Numbered from the stretch's first letter, positions 34,985 through 45,033 are shown. The stretch is 64,000 bases of DNA from Sporosarcina sp. BP05 (GCF_014282005.1 NZ_JACFTD010000004.1:62001-126000), one strand, 5' to 3'. The notes: a model not told the origin generated them from the sequence alone. Numbers and translations: made by a program.

Positions 34985-35181
34985 ATTCCCCTAACCTCCC
35001 ACTTTCTTATTTTCGTGCTAATTTGAATTATAGATAATAAACCATGCGAAGTTTTTCAGAATATTAATACACTTTTGCACTATTTCGACTACTCTTTGTA
35101 TTTCTATTTACTTTCCCACCTAATTTTTCTATCTTGGAGTTACTTCTAAATAAAAATATTGTAGACGAAGGAGGCAACAGC
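34985..35181. promoter_or_regulatory. Divergent promoter region of the import and deaminase genes
   Basis: About 200 AT-rich bases between the minus-strand solute-binding protein and the plus-strand permease, each with its own ribosome site at the edge (AGGGGAA and GAAGGAGGC). The promoters of both arms must lie here; operators for the YesN-type regulator at 40531 might too. I cannot assign individual boxes. Confidence 0.4.
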
Positions 35182-36084
35182 ATGACAAAAAGCATAGCCA
35201 TAGAAGAGGCTACAGAGTTAGTCAGTATAAGAAGAAAGTTACGAAAAGAAAAACGACAACTGTTTTTCAGAACCATTGGCCAGAACAAGGCGGCTGTCGT
35301 AGGTGGTTTTATCATTCTCTTCTATCTATCATTGACGATTTTGGCACCCGTTTTAGCACCATTTGACCCTTTTGAAATCGAATTAGAGGACAAACTACAA
35401 GGTCCTTCTACAGAACACTGGATGGGAACTGACGATAAAGGTAGAGATATTCTAAGTCGTATTCTATACGGTTCGCGATTATCTTTAGCTGTTGGATTTT
35501 CATCCGTGTTATTCGGGGCTTTTTTCGGGATTCTATTAGGTCTCATTGCCGGTTACTACGGAAAATGGGTCGATACAATCATCAGCAGATCACTGGATGT
35601 AATGTTGGCATTCCCGGGAATATTATTGGCTCTTGCCATCATTAGCGCACTCGGACCAAGTCTTATTAACGTTACAATTGCTGTTGGTGTATTTTCCATA
35701 CCATTATTTGCACGTATTGTACGGGGTTCTACAATGGAAGTGAAAAATTTGGAATACATTGATGCGATTCGAACGCTTGGAGCAAATGATTTCATCATCA
35801 TTTTCCGTCATATCTTCCCAAACATTCTATCCCCAATTATTGTACAAGGCAGTTTACGGCTAGCAACAGCTATTTTATCTGCGGCGGGATTGTCTTTCTT
35901 GGGACTTGGCGCACAACCTCCTTCTCCTGAATGGGGCGCGATGCTCTCCAGCGGTCGTGATTTCCTATTCACCGCACCTTATATGGCCATTTTCCCTGGT
36001 ATTATGATTTCAGTTTTAGTACTAGGTTTCAATTTGTTCGGTGACGGTTTACGCGATGCATTAGATCCACGAATGAAAAAATAA
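35182..36084 (+). CDS. Peptide-type ABC transporter permease (DppC-like)
   Basis: 300 residues. A charged cytoplasmic N-terminus (1-35) precedes helix 1 (AAVVGGFIILFYLSLTIL). WMGTDDKGRDILSRILYGSR is the signature of the DppC/OppC group, and the ATPase-contact EAA loop is near LEYIDAIRTLGANDFIIIFRH. Five or six membrane helices. GAAGGAGGC lies six bases before the ATG at 35182; the upstream TTG frame at 35134 is not used because it precedes that site. First gene of a four-gene plus-strand importer operon. Confidence 0.9.
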   Translation: MTKSIAIEEATELVSIRRKLRKEKRQLFFRTIGQNKAAVVGGFIILFYLSLTILAPVLAPFDPFEIELEDKLQGPSTEHWMGTDDKGRDILSRILYGSRLSLAVGFSSVLFGAFFGILLGLIAGYYGKWVDTIISRSLDVMLAFPGILLALAIISALGPSLINVTIAVGVFSIPLFARIVRGSTMEVKNLEYIDAIRTLGANDFIIIFRHIFPNILSPIIVQGSLRLATAILSAAGLSFLGLGAQPPSPEWGAMLSSGRDFLFTAPYMAIFPGIMISVLVLGFNLFGDGLRDALDPRMKK

Positions 36085-36102
36085 GAAAAGAGGTGATGCT
36101 CA

Positions 36103-37023
36103 ATGCTTTTATTTATCCTAAAACGATTGGCACAAGTAGTACCCGTCATCTTTGGAGTTACACTCGTTGTCTTCTTAATCATGCAAATGGTGCCTGGTGA
36201 CCCGGCAATTATTATGGCTGGTGAAGGTGCATCGACAGAAACAGTAGAACAACTAAGGGAAGATTTGGGATTGAACGAACCCTTACATGTACAATACTTT
36301 TCTTATATAGGAAATATTCTACAGGGTAGTTTAGGCAATTCTCTTAAAAACAATCAGCCTGTTTTGGATGAAATTCTAATTCGATTACCGATTACTATGG
36401 AATTAGCCTTCTTCAGTATATTAATCACCATTGTTCTTGGATTGACAGCGGGTATTATTTCGGCAGTCAAACCTTATTCTGTCTCAGACATCTCTGTTAT
36501 GGTTGTCGCTCTTTTAGGCATATCATTACCAAGTTTTTGGCTTGGTTTGCTGTTGATGTATACCTTCTCTATTAAATTACAATGGCTTCCCGTAGCAGGC
36601 TGGGATAGTTTCGCTCACATTATTCTTCCGGCTATCACACTTGGTGCTGGAGGTGCGGCGATTGTCGCCCGAATGACTCGTTCAAGCATGCTTGAAGTAA
36701 TTGGCCAAGACTATGTAAGAACAGCTAGAGCGAAAGGTTTAAAAGAACATACCATCATCTATAAGCATGCGTTGCGCAATGCTTTAATACCTGTTATTAC
36801 AGTCGTCGGCCTACAGTTCGGTAGTCTTCTCGGAGGAACGGTAATCGTTGAATCAGTATTTGCGATTAACGGTCTTGGAAGAATGATTGTAGATGCAATC
36901 CGTACAAGGGATATTCCAATGGTACAAGGTGGCGTCTTGGTTGCCTCCCTCGTCTTTGTCTTTGTAAATCTATTGGTTGATGTAATGTACAAGGTATTTA
37001 ATAAACGAATAGATCTAAATTAG
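36103..37023 (+). CDS. Peptide-type ABC transporter permease (DppB-like)
   Basis: 306 residues, six membrane helices. The N-terminus [20 protein letters not shown] followed by VPGDPA is the DppB/OppB mark. The EAA loop is [20 protein letters not shown], and the C-terminal [16 protein letters not shown] is typical. It pairs with the DppC-like protein encoded 18 bases upstream; the ATPase genes follow 11 bases downstream. AAGAGGTG precedes the ATG. Confidence 0.92.
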   Translation: MLLFILKRLAQVVPVIFGVTLVVFLIMQMVPGDPAIIMAGEGASTETVEQLREDLGLNEPLHVQYFSYIGNILQGSLGNSLKNNQPVLDEILIRLPITMELAFFSILITIVLGLTAGIISAVKPYSVSDISVMVVALLGISLPSFWLGLLLMYTFSIKLQWLPVAGWDSFAHIILPAITLGAGGAAIVARMTRSSMLEVIGQDYVRTARAKGLKEHTIIYKHALRNALIPVITVVGLQFGSLLGGTVIVESVFAINGLGRMIVDAIRTRDIPMVQGGVLVASLVFVFVNLLVDVMYKVFNKRIDLN

Positions 37024-37034
37024 GAGGGATCAGG

Positions 37035-38048
37035 ATGAAAGAAGACATATTATTGGAAGTAAAGAATTTAAAAACACATTTCATCACAAGCAAAGGCACT
37101 GCAAAAGCCGTTGATGGTCTCGATTTTGTACTTAAAAAAGGTGAGACTTTGGGAATTGTCGGAGAATCCGGTTGTGGAAAATCCATCACCTCTTTATCGA
37201 TTTTGCGACTAATCCCCTCTCCACCAGGAAAGATAGTGGATGGACAAATATTACTACACGGGAAAGACCTTGTAGAAATGTCCGATCAGGAAATCAGGAA
37301 AATTAGAGGCAACCAAATTTCGATGATTTTCCAAGAACCAATGACCAGCTTAAATCCCGTAATTCCAGTTGGAGAACAAATAGCAGAAGCACTCCGACTT
37401 CACCAAAAATTATCCCGGAAACAAGCATGGGAAAAAGCAGTTGAAATGATTCGTTTGGTCGGTATTCCCGCCCCTGAAAAACGAGCAAAACAAGAACCAT
37501 ATCAGCTTAGCGGCGGCATGCGGCAGCGCGTAATGATTGCAATGGCGTTGGCGTGTACACCGGAAGTTCTAATTGCCGATGAACCGACTACTGCACTCGA
37601 CGTGACCATTCAAGCACAAATATTAGAATTAATGAAAGATCTTCAACGTAAAATCGGAATGGGGATCATCTTCATTACACATGACCTTGGTGTAGTCGCA
37701 GAAATGTGCGACAAAGTTGCGGTCATGTACGCAGGACAGATTGTTGAATATCAAACAACTGCAAACTTATTTAAAACTCCCCTGCATCCTTATACACAAG
37801 GGCTAATTGGCTCTTTGCCAAAATTGTACGAAGATCAGGAAGAGTTACAAATTATTGAAGGAACTGTACCAAGTCCTTACGACTATCCTACAGGTTGCCG
37901 ATTTGCTGATAGATGCCCATTTGTACAGGACTTATGTAGAAATCAGCAGCCTGAAATCATCCATGTCGAGGATTCGCAACAAGTACGATGCTGGAAATAT
38001 ACTGACCAATGGAAAGAAGAACTAGTAAAAGAGGAGGTCATCCTATGA
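37035..38048 (+). CDS. Peptide-type ABC transporter ATPase (DppD-like)
   Basis: 337 residues. Walker A GESGCGKS near residue 43, Q-loop [10 protein letters not shown], signature LSGGMRQR, Walker [13 protein letters not shown], and the H-loop ITHDLGVV. The C-terminal oligopeptide extension with [16 protein letters not shown] contains the cysteine cluster common in DppD/OppD. It energises import with the DppF-like partner; the stop overlaps the next start by four bases. Confidence 0.93.
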   Translation: MKEDILLEVKNLKTHFITSKGTAKAVDGLDFVLKKGETLGIVGESGCGKSITSLSILRLIPSPPGKIVDGQILLHGKDLVEMSDQEIRKIRGNQISMIFQEPMTSLNPVIPVGEQIAEALRLHQKLSRKQAWEKAVEMIRLVGIPAPEKRAKQEPYQLSGGMRQRVMIAMALACTPEVLIADEPTTALDVTIQAQILELMKDLQRKIGMGIIFITHDLGVVAEMCDKVAVMYAGQIVEYQTTANLFKTPLHPYTQGLIGSLPKLYEDQEELQIIEGTVPSPYDYPTGCRFADRCPFVQDLCRNQQPEIIHVEDSQQVRCWKYTDQWKEELVKEEVIL

Positions 38049-39046
38049 ACACTTTACTAAGCTCTAAAAAACCTATACTTAAGGTCAGTAATTTGAAACA
38101 GTATTTTATTGTAAAAAGGGAGGCTTTGTTCCAGCCTAAACAGGTTGTAAAGGCAGTCGACGGTATATCATTCGACCTTTACCCAGGGGAAACGTTGAGC
38201 ATTGTTGGGGAATCTGGATGTGGAAAATCGACTACAGGCCGCTCAATACTTCATTTAGATGAGCCAACTGAGGGAGAGATACTCTATAAAGACGTATCAC
38301 TTACCGAAATGTCAAAGAAGGAACTTCGGAATATAAGAGGAGATATACAGGTCATTTTCCAGGATCCCTTTGCGTCTCTAAATCCTCGACGCACGATAAG
38401 ACAAATGCTTGACGAAGCGATGGCCATACAAAAGGTTCTCCCTCCAAAACAGCGAGAAGCGCGTATGCTCGAATTAATGCAAAATGTCGGCTTGAGGCCT
38501 GAATACCTTGAACGTTACCCCCATGAATTCTCAGGCGGACAGCGACAACGTATCGGGATCGCCAGGGCGCTCGCAGTCAATCCGAAAGTGATTATATGCG
38601 ACGAAGCTGTTTCAGCTTTAGATGTTTCAATCCAGGCTCAAATTCTTAATCTGCTTAAGAGGCTTCAAAATGATTTCGACCTAACCTTTTTATTCATCTC
38701 TCATGATCTTAGTATAGTTAAGCATATTTCAGATCGAGTTATGGTGATGTATCTTGGCAAAATCGTAGAGATTTCAGATAAGGCAAGTCTATTCAAGAAT
38801 CCATTACATCCCTATACAAAGGCTTTATTGTCGGCTATCCCAGTTATCGATCAAACGATTAAAAGGGAAAGGATTCTTTTGAAGGGCGATGTCCCATCAC
38901 CGTTGAATCCTCCGACAGGATGTCGATTCCATACGCGTTGTCCTTTTGCAACAGACTTATGTAGAGACGAAGAACCTTTGCTTAGGGAACTAGAGTCAGG
39001 CCATTTAGTTGCTTGCCATTTTGCGGAAAAATTATCAGCAATATAG
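38045..39046 (+). CDS. Peptide-type ABC transporter ATPase (DppF-like)
   Basis: 333 residues from the ATG at 38045, with AGGAGG seven bases upstream; the longer frame from 38009 is not supported. Walker [11 protein letters not shown]-loop [11 protein letters not shown], signature FSGGQRQR, Walker [14 protein letters not shown]-loop ISHDLSIV, and the C-terminal [15 protein letters not shown] cysteine cluster. Last gene of the importer operon. A structured repeat begins directly after the stop. Confidence 0.93.
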   Translation: MNTLLSSKKPILKVSNLKQYFIVKREALFQPKQVVKAVDGISFDLYPGETLSIVGESGCGKSTTGRSILHLDEPTEGEILYKDVSLTEMSKKELRNIRGDIQVIFQDPFASLNPRRTIRQMLDEAMAIQKVLPPKQREARMLELMQNVGLRPEYLERYPHEFSGGQRQRIGIARALAVNPKVIICDEAVSALDVSIQAQILNLLKRLQNDFDLTFLFISHDLSIVKHISDRVMVMYLGKIVEISDKASLFKNPLHPYTKALLSAIPVIDQTIKRERILLKGDVPSPLNPPTGCRFHTRCPFATDLCRDEEPLLRELESGHLVACHFAEKLSAI

Positions 39047-39157
39047 GCCTGCAGGATGAAGGTCATGCAGGCGTTGCGACACGACGTAGCGAACTTAGAC
39101 TGCCTTCCTTCACCAGTCTTATTGCTTCGGCTACCCTGTAAGGCGCCTACGCTCATG
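39047..39157. repeat. Structured intergenic repeat, diverged copy
   Basis: Begins right after the DppF-like stop with GGCCTGCAGG, contains CATGCAGGCGTTGCGACACG then GACTGCCTTCC, and ends AAGGCGCCTACGCT. The central block aligns with copy A (9736-9870) and with 60761-60943. Same orientation as the others, more diverged. Confidence 0.65.
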
Positions 39158-39748
39158 TATATATACTGGTCACATCTATTGATTAACTATTCTCTCGGAT
39201 AAGATACTGATAGGGTAGGCGTAAGAGTCTTCTTTTGGACTAGTACGTTTCCGCCTTGCTTTAGGCTAAAATAATCACGTTAGTTTTACCGGGAGACGAG
39301 TGTGACTAGAAGTGATTGCGTCCCTTCTAGTCACACTCATTTACGTCATCCTGTTGCAATTAGTTGCCTGTTGCTCCCCCACAACGTAAAAGTGAAAAAT
39401 TTAGCTTCGTTAGAAATAAAGAATAGATGACTTTCCACAGAAGTTGTCCGTGACAGAAGATACAATCTCAGGCACACTTGCTCGTTGTACAATGCGTTCT
39501 TTACCAACTTTTTTACAAAGCCATACTTTAAATCATTTGAGGCCTAATAGAAAGTGACACTTCTTTAGATTCAAATTAGACAAGATGATTGAAGTGGCAT
39601 CCGCAGCCAAAATTGGTAGTTAATAAAGTTGTTTTTTGGTTAATTTTAGTTAATTAAAACATGTGATAATTAGTCATTTTATTCTTCACCTTTTCACTGT
39701 ATACTAAGAATATTGTCGGCATTCTAAATTTCAAGGAAGGGCGTATGG
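39158..39748. other. Spacer upstream of the kinase gene
   Basis: About 590 bases with one strong inverted repeat (39298-39338) and AT-rich DNA from 39600 that must hold the promoter of the LytS-type kinase operon. No coding frame is convincing. Confidence 0.45.
39298..39338. repeat. Perfect 15-bp inverted repeat
   Basis: Arms 39298-39312 (GAGTGTGACTAGAAG) and 39324-39338 around 11 bases; flanking gacg/cgtc may extend it. There is no U tail on either strand, so it is not a standard terminator; it may be a hairpin end of the importer transcript or a remnant of a mobile element. Confidence 0.6.
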
Positions 39749-40516
39749 ATGATGATGTCAATCGAAAACTTCTCTTTCTACGTCTTAATTTGCGTATTGG
39801 CTCCCCTTATAGGAGCTTTTACGCTTTCTTTTATTATTATTTTCGAAAGGCACTTTGACAGTCTTCAAAGAGAAACTTCAAAACTCGCACTTGAAAAAGA
39901 ACTTCAGCAGGTAAATTATGACCAATTAAATTCAAAAATACAGTCTCACTTCTTTTTCAATACATTGAATACCATGCTAAGCCTTGCCCGTCTCGATCGC
40001 AAAGGAGATTTAGTAGTAGGGCTCGAGGCTATGGCAAAATTCTTTAAATTCAAGTACGCGACGAATGAGCCCCTGATTCTATTCGAGGCTGAGCTTTCTA
40101 ATGTTAATAACTATTTGGACATCCAAAAACTGCGCTTTGGTGACCGACTAAGTATAATCATCGAAATTGAACCAGCTTGTAAAAATGCACTTATGCCTCC
40201 CTTTATGCTCCAAACATTAGTAGAGAATACATTTAAACATGGTTTTGAAAAAAATCCCGGACCGTCTATTTTGAAGATTATTGCCTTCGAAACAGACCAT
40301 ATATTAAATCTAGAAGTATGGAATACACATTTACTAGATAAATATAGCGATGAAGAACAGTACACCTCAGAAGAAGGCGGATATGGACTTAAAAATATAC
40401 AAAATCGGTTACGTTTATTGTTTCCCGAACAGGATACTTCCTTAACGTTGACACATGTGAAAAATGAGACAATCGTTTTAGCTAAATACCCTTTTGTAAA
40501 AGAATATGCAATATAA
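39749..40516 (+). CDS. LytS/YesM-type sensor histidine kinase without sensor domain
   Basis: 255 residues. One membrane helix (about 10-32), a short coiled linker, the His_kinase domain with KIQSHFFFNTLNTML (His67), PFMLQTLVENTFKHGFEK (N box) and GGYGLKNIQNRL (G box). No periplasmic or PAS domain is present, so the signal probably comes through a partner protein. AAGGAAGG lies eight bases before ATG 39749. The YesN-type regulator follows 14 bases downstream and an SSS-type permease overlaps that, which makes the permease a candidate partner. Confidence 0.88.
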   Translation: MMMSIENFSFYVLICVLAPLIGAFTLSFIIIFERHFDSLQRETSKLALEKELQQVNYDQLNSKIQSHFFFNTLNTMLSLARLDRKGDLVVGLEAMAKFFKFKYATNEPLILFEAELSNVNNYLDIQKLRFGDRLSIIIEIEPACKNALMPPFMLQTLVENTFKHGFEKNPGPSILKIIAFETDHILNLEVWNTHLLDKYSDEEQYTSEEGGYGLKNIQNRLRLLFPEQDTSLTLTHVKNETIVLAKYPFVKEYAI

Positions 40517-40530
40517 AGGAGGAAATTGGG

Positions 40531-41238
40531 ATGGACGTGCTATTAGTAGATGATGAAATGTTAGAATTAGAACAGTTAGAATATATAATGAAGCCCTATT
40601 TCCCCAACTGGAGTTTTTATAAGGCTCAAGATGCTTCTATTGCATTGCAACTTGCAAAAAAAATGAAATTCTCGTTAGCATTTTTGGATATACAAATGCC
40701 CGGAAAAAGCGGATTAGAGCTTGCTAAAGAATTAAAGAAATTGTATGAGGTAGATATCATTATGGTCAGCGCTTTTCAATCTTTTGAATATGCTCAGGCT
40801 TCACTACGAATCGGGGTGGATGACTACCTGACTAAGCCCGTTGTGGAGAGTGAGCTACTCGAACTCCTAGAGAAATATAAAAAGTGGAGTTCACAAAGTG
40901 ACTCTATCCAACAGGTACTAACAATCATTCACAATGAATACCATGAAAAATTGAATTTGAGTAATGTCTCTAAACGTGTTCATTTGAACTCAACCTATCT
41001 AAGTCGAAAGTTTTTCGATGAAATGCAAATCGGATTTGCCGATTACTTGAACTCATATCGACTTGAAATGGCAAAAAAGATTCTCATCGATCAAAAAGGG
41101 CTAAGTATGTCGGTAATCGCTGAAAAAGTTGGCTACAATAGCCAGCATTATTTTAGTTCAATGTTTCGCAAACAATTTAGGGTTACTCCATCCGATTATC
41201 GTATAAACCCTAAGAGAGCAGATAGGATTCAAAAATGA
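40531..41238 (+). CDS. YesN-type response regulator with AraC DNA-binding domain
   Basis: 235 residues. Receiver domain (1-118) with DDE at 7-9, Asp53 in FLDIQMPGKSG and Lys102 in DYLTKP. The C-terminal AraC double helix-turn-helix (about 130-228) shows VHLNSTYLSRKFFDEMQ, IAEKVGYNSQHYFSSMFRKQ and VTPSDYR. It pairs with the kinase just upstream. The likely targets are the ABC importer, the deaminases and the second solute-binding protein around it. The stop overlaps the permease start by four bases. Confidence 0.9.
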   Translation: MDVLLVDDEMLELEQLEYIMKPYFPNWSFYKAQDASIALQLAKKMKFSLAFLDIQMPGKSGLELAKELKKLYEVDIIMVSAFQSFEYAQASLRIGVDDYLTKPVVESELLELLEKYKKWSSQSDSIQQVLTIIHNEYHEKLNLSNVSKRVHLNSTYLSRKFFDEMQIGFADYLNSYRLEMAKKILIDQKGLSMSVIAEKVGYNSQHYFSSMFRKQFRVTPSDYRINPKRADRIQK

Positions 41239-42533
41239 AACTGTATCGACATTATATTACAGGATCGTTGCTACTCGGTATTTCCACAGGCATGATAAGC
41301 CTATTAGCACGCTGGATTTCTGGAAATATCATTCTATCATCACCCGAATCATTAATTAAATATGGGTTACTTGGAGGGATTGGCTATTCAATAGCAGGGG
41401 CTTTATCTATTTTTCTATTCGGTATTCTGGCAGTGCCAATTCGAAACAGATTCCCTAGTCTTGAAACAATTGGCGACTTGTTTCATCTTCGCCTTAGACG
41501 TGACGGCTATTTGTTTATGTCCATTTTAATCTTTTTATTAGGCTTCGACTCATTATTCATGCAAGCGGTCGGTGCCGCTGTCCTATTCGATCTCCTCTTC
41601 AATATTCCTTTATCATTGAGCTTGTTCCTTTTTTTCCTGTATTGCTTTTTGGTTGCCGGCTTGGGTGGAATGAAGTGGATTCAAAAATTCGAAGGGATTT
41701 CAATGTTTTTCATTTTCTCTGCTGTTATTTTAATACCTCTTTACTTTTTCATTCAAGAAGGGGCACAAGAGGTTTATGGTGGTATTCGTTTGTACCATCC
41801 TTATTTGTTAGTTATAAATAACCGCGATACTTTTCTATTCATCATAACCTTTGTATTAGTTGGTTTCGGACAAGTCATAACCGATCGATCCACATGGCAA
41901 CGACTTTATATGATTGAAAAGAAGAAAGTCCAAATTACATTTTGGTCGACTGCACTTGTTTGGTTTACAGTTCCAATTGCACTTTCAGTTATGCTGCTGA
42001 TTGTTATATTTGACGGAGCGTTCAGTGAAACTTACTCTCTCCTTTTTATGTTGGTTAATAAAATAGATTCTATCTTTCTCATCCTGTTATTTTCTTTATT
42101 GTGCTTCAGCGCTTTGTCAACAACTATACAAGCAGAACTCCATGCGACAACAGTCCATTTTGTAAAACATATACTAAAGTCAAAAAAAACGTTAAAGACA
42201 GATCATATGTTAAGAACGGAATCCTACTGGATATCAGGAATTATGCTTTTCACCTTGTTTACCATCACCCTATTCACCAAATTCAGCTTACTTGAGTTTC
42301 TATTCTTTTATGGCAGCATTTACGCGTCCTGTATTCCTGTACTAATGATAGTAATACTTTCAAAAAGGACAATCCCAAGACTATTGCCTTATTCTATTGG
42401 ACTAGGGTGGATCATGGGTAATTTCATAATACAAGAAGCAGATCCGCTAAAGACCATTTGGTATAGCTTTCTCTGTACTTCTTTCTTTGCTGTATTATTT
42501 TTGCTAGTAAAAAAGAATGAAGCAAAAAGATAG
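41235..42533 (+). CDS. Sodium:solute symporter (SSS)-like permease
   Basis: 432 residues, about twelve membrane helices. The family is suggested by the helix-6/7 region VLVGFGQVITDRSTWQRLYM, then KKKVQITFWSTALVW, similar to the DQ..WQR stretch of SSS symporters, and by IGDLFHLRLRRDGY near 70. Some N-terminal sodium-site residues are not obvious by eye, so transport activity is uncertain. It is translationally coupled to the YesN-type regulator. In CbrA-like proteins an SSS domain is fused to a kinase; here the parts are separate, suggesting a sensory or dual role. Confidence 0.7.
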   Translation: MKLYRHYITGSLLLGISTGMISLLARWISGNIILSSPESLIKYGLLGGIGYSIAGALSIFLFGILAVPIRNRFPSLETIGDLFHLRLRRDGYLFMSILIFLLGFDSLFMQAVGAAVLFDLLFNIPLSLSLFLFFLYCFLVAGLGGMKWIQKFEGISMFFIFSAVILIPLYFFIQEGAQEVYGGIRLYHPYLLVINNRDTFLFIITFVLVGFGQVITDRSTWQRLYMIEKKKVQITFWSTALVWFTVPIALSVMLLIVIFDGAFSETYSLLFMLVNKIDSIFLILLFSLLCFSALSTTIQAELHATTVHFVKHILKSKKTLKTDHMLRTESYWISGIMLFTLFTITLFTKFSLLEFLFFYGSIYASCIPVLMIVILSKRTIPRLLPYSIGLGWIMGNFIIQEADPLKTIWYSFLCTSFFAVLFLLVKKNEAKR

Positions 42534-42648
42534 CCCCCATTTCAAAGTGGCCACTGAAAAAGTCCTCTATTAAAATTGTAACCGAATGTTTCCATTGAAA
42601 AGGCTTCTGCACTTGGTGGACATCTATTTCATTAATTTAGTGTGTATC

Positions 42649-42699
42649 AAAAACAGCAGGCCTTTCGTCGAAAAAATCGAGGAAAGGCCCGCTGTTTTT
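42649..42699. terminator. Bidirectional terminator between the permease and second binding protein genes
   Basis: Stem AAAAACAGCAGGCCTTTC with GAAAGGCCCGCTGTTTTT (one mismatch), loop about 14 bases. A and T runs on both sides let it work for both convergent transcripts. Confidence 0.85.
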
Positions 42700-42770
42700 G
42701 TTATATACTCAAAATACTAATCCTAGACAGTGTCCCAATGATGTCAATTCAAGAAACGTTAAACCTCAGT

Positions 42771-44324
42771 TCATTTAACAATCTCGACATCTGAGAGGAT
42801 GAAATAGGAAACCGGGCTCATCTTCATCCCTATTACGGATGAGTGATAGACTGCTAGGTTTTCATAACTCCGAATTGGCACATATGCTGCTTCATCCAGT
42901 TCTATCTTCTGTGTCCTCGCGTAAATTTCTTTACGTTTTTCATCATCTTTTTCCACACGCGCCTCATCTAATAATCGGTCAACTTCCGCATTGGAATAAT
43001 ACTGGTAGTTTCCGGCGGATCCTTGGGAATTTGAATGGAATAGATTATATTGGTTATAATCACCATCTCCTGTAGCATTCCCCCAACTTCCGTTGAAAAG
43101 GTGACCTTCTTGATTTGTATTTGCATCGATGTAAGATCCGTATTCGAGAACACGAATTTCAACTTCCACCCCTATTACTTTCAATTGTGATTGAACCACT
43201 TCAGCTAAACTAATGCGTTCAGCCCTATCGGCAGTTAGTAAAGTTAATTTCAACCCATCTTCATAGCCAGCTTCTTTTAGCAATTCTTTCGCCTTTTCGG
43301 GATCATTTGGATACGGAACCAATTGATTGGAATAACCGAAGACTTTTGAACTCATAGTCGAATTCCCTAAAAAACCGACGTCGTTGAAGACTCCACTAAG
43401 AATAGCTTCTCGATCAATTGCATGGCTAATCGCTTGTCTGACAAGAAGATTATCGACGGGTGCTTTTTGAACATTGAAACCTACAAACTCCACACCTAAT
43501 CCTTCATTTCTCAATAATTTCATTGTATCCGATGATTCAATACGCTGAATTTCATTAACAGGTATTTGCGACATAATATGCGCCTCGCCCCGCTCAATCA
43601 TTCCAAGACGCGTGGTATCTTCCGGCACTACTCTGAACTCTACTCCACTAACTTTCACAGGTTTACCCCAGTAATCTGGATTAGCCTTCAATTTCACGTA
43701 CTGCCCTGATTTCCATTCTTCAAACATAAACGGACCTGTTCCATTTGCTTCCTTTTGAAGCAATTCCGGTGTAGATTCAAGCATCGTTGGATTCATTATA
43801 CTTCCTTCATTACTAGCCAGAATTGATAAAAGCGGAGCATAGGGCTTTGTTAGATGAAAAATGACATTATAATCATCCTTCACTTCCACCTCTTTTATCA
43901 TCCCCAATTTTGAAGCTTGGGGAGAACCTACTTTTGGATCCAACAGCCGATCAAAAGTCTTTTTTACGGCGTCTGCTGTAAACGGAGTTCCATCATGAAA
44001 TTTCACTCCCTCACGCAGCTTGAATTCCCAAGTAATATCATCTAGCTGATTCCATTCCACTGCTAAATGTGGTTGAGGCTTCATATCCTCATCTGGAATG
44101 ATCAGTGTTTCATATACTTTCTCATAAAGAACGTTTGCGGTAGTAATGTCCACAATGAAATGCGGATCCAAGTTTGTGACGTCAGATTTCATCACGACAA
44201 TTAATTTCTGGTCATTTTTCGAGTCTTGCTGTCCCGTTCCTTCAGTCGACCCCACTGTGGAACATCCACTAAGTATTAAGATGCTCATAAGGAAAGACAG
44301 AATACTAATTTTCTTCAAATCCAA
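42771..44324 (-). CDS. Second peptide-type solute-binding lipoprotein, paralogue of 33410-34984
   Basis: 517 residues. Lipobox ILSGCST (Cys about 21), then the same SBP_bac_5 landmarks as the first protein: NLDPHFIVDITTAN, LREGVKFHDGTPFTADAV, NGTGPFMFEEWKSGQ, GSWGNATGDGDYNQYNLFHS and VPIRSYENLAVY. The two align over the whole length by eye. It has no permease genes of its own and probably shares the divergent importer, giving it a second ligand range. It is convergent with the SSS-type permease gene across a shared terminator. Confidence 0.88.
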   Translation of the reverse strand: MDLKKISILSFLMSILILSGCSTVGSTEGTGQQDSKNDQKLIVVMKSDVTNLDPHFIVDITTANVLYEKVYETLIIPDEDMKPQPHLAVEWNQLDDITWEFKLREGVKFHDGTPFTADAVKKTFDRLLDPKVGSPQASKLGMIKEVEVKDDYNVIFHLTKPYAPLLSILASNEGSIMNPTMLESTPELLQKEANGTGPFMFEEWKSGQYVKLKANPDYWGKPVKVSGVEFRVVPEDTTRLGMIERGEAHIMSQIPVNEIQRIESSDTMKLLRNEGLGVEFVGFNVQKAPVDNLLVRQAISHAIDREAILSGVFNDVGFLGNSTMSSKVFGYSNQLVPYPNDPEKAKELLKEAGYEDGLKLTLLTADRAERISLAEVVQSQLKVIGVEVEIRVLEYGSYIDANTNQEGHLFNGSWGNATGDGDYNQYNLFHSNSQGSAGNYQYYSNAEVDRLLDEARVEKDDEKRKEIYARTQKIELDEAAYVPIRSYENLAVYHSSVIGMKMSPVSYFILSDVEIVK

Positions 44325-44617
44325 GCCCCCTTTTCTATCTAGTCCATCATAAGCCTTTTCACATAACTGATTTTGCGGAATATTTAGTTCATTTTATACT
44401 ATTTCTACATTTCCGTGATTTCTTTGGTCTATGCTCATACATTATCAGTCGATTAACGACTAAATTGCTGGGAGACATGCCCCATTTGTTTTTCTGGTTG
44501 AGGCATTCTTGTCGCCCCCTATTTGTAACATAAAAAAACGAAAGTCCATGACATATTTTCGAACAGACTTCCGGTGTTTTCTGTCTATTCTTAAATAAGT
44601 GCCTGTGCAACGCTAGT
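44325..44617. other. Upstream region of the second binding protein
   Basis: Promoter region for the minus-strand gene; otherwise no feature recognised. A 73-codon minus frame at 44389-44610 has no ribosome site and an improbable composition. Confidence 0.4.
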
Positions 44618-45033
44618 GGTGGACATCCCCCTTAAAACGGACATAATAGGGTATAGTCTATGCAAGAACTCTAATTATCCTATCTAAGGATGGAAGGTAT
44701 TCTTCTCTATATTGATCAAGGAAGTGTCTTTACATCACTTCAACACCATAAACAATCAAAGATACTTGGCTCCAATCCAAGCATGTCAAGAAGAGAATAC
44801 CGCTGGGACAGCGCTGTAATGAAAAGTATCTTTTCACACTACAAGACTGAATTTGAGCTTCATTACCCTTTGAATAATTATGCACAAGCCAAAATTATTT
44901 ACTTGCCTTCCGGAACTGCTTTAACGAGGAAGGAAGTCAATAACATTTGGATTTTAAGACACCAAAAGACTTCTTGAAACCGCACTTGCTGTCCGAAAAA
45001 TAGTATTTTAACTGTGGCCGAAATAAGGGGGCA
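44618..45033 (+). mobile_element. IS3-type element remnant (copy 2)
   Basis: Left end GGTGGACATCCCCCTTAAAA and right end GGCCGAAATAAGGGGGCA are the same inverted termini as copy 1 at 30571-30789, in the same orientation. The core contains the C-terminal part of an OrfB transposase. Most of the element has been lost. Confidence 0.78.
44690..44977 (+). pseudogene. IS3-family OrfB transposase, C-terminal remnant
   Basis: 95-codon frame reading DQGSVFTSLQHHKQSKIL, then SMSRREYRWDSAVMKSIF and SHYKTEFELH. This is the rve integrase core of IS3-family OrfB (DQG-YTS, SMSR-G-CWDNA, FFS-LK-E pattern) with the last catalytic region replaced (WDSAVMKS instead of WDNAVMES). The N-terminal half and OrfA are missing, so it is inactive. 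Confidence 0.8.
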
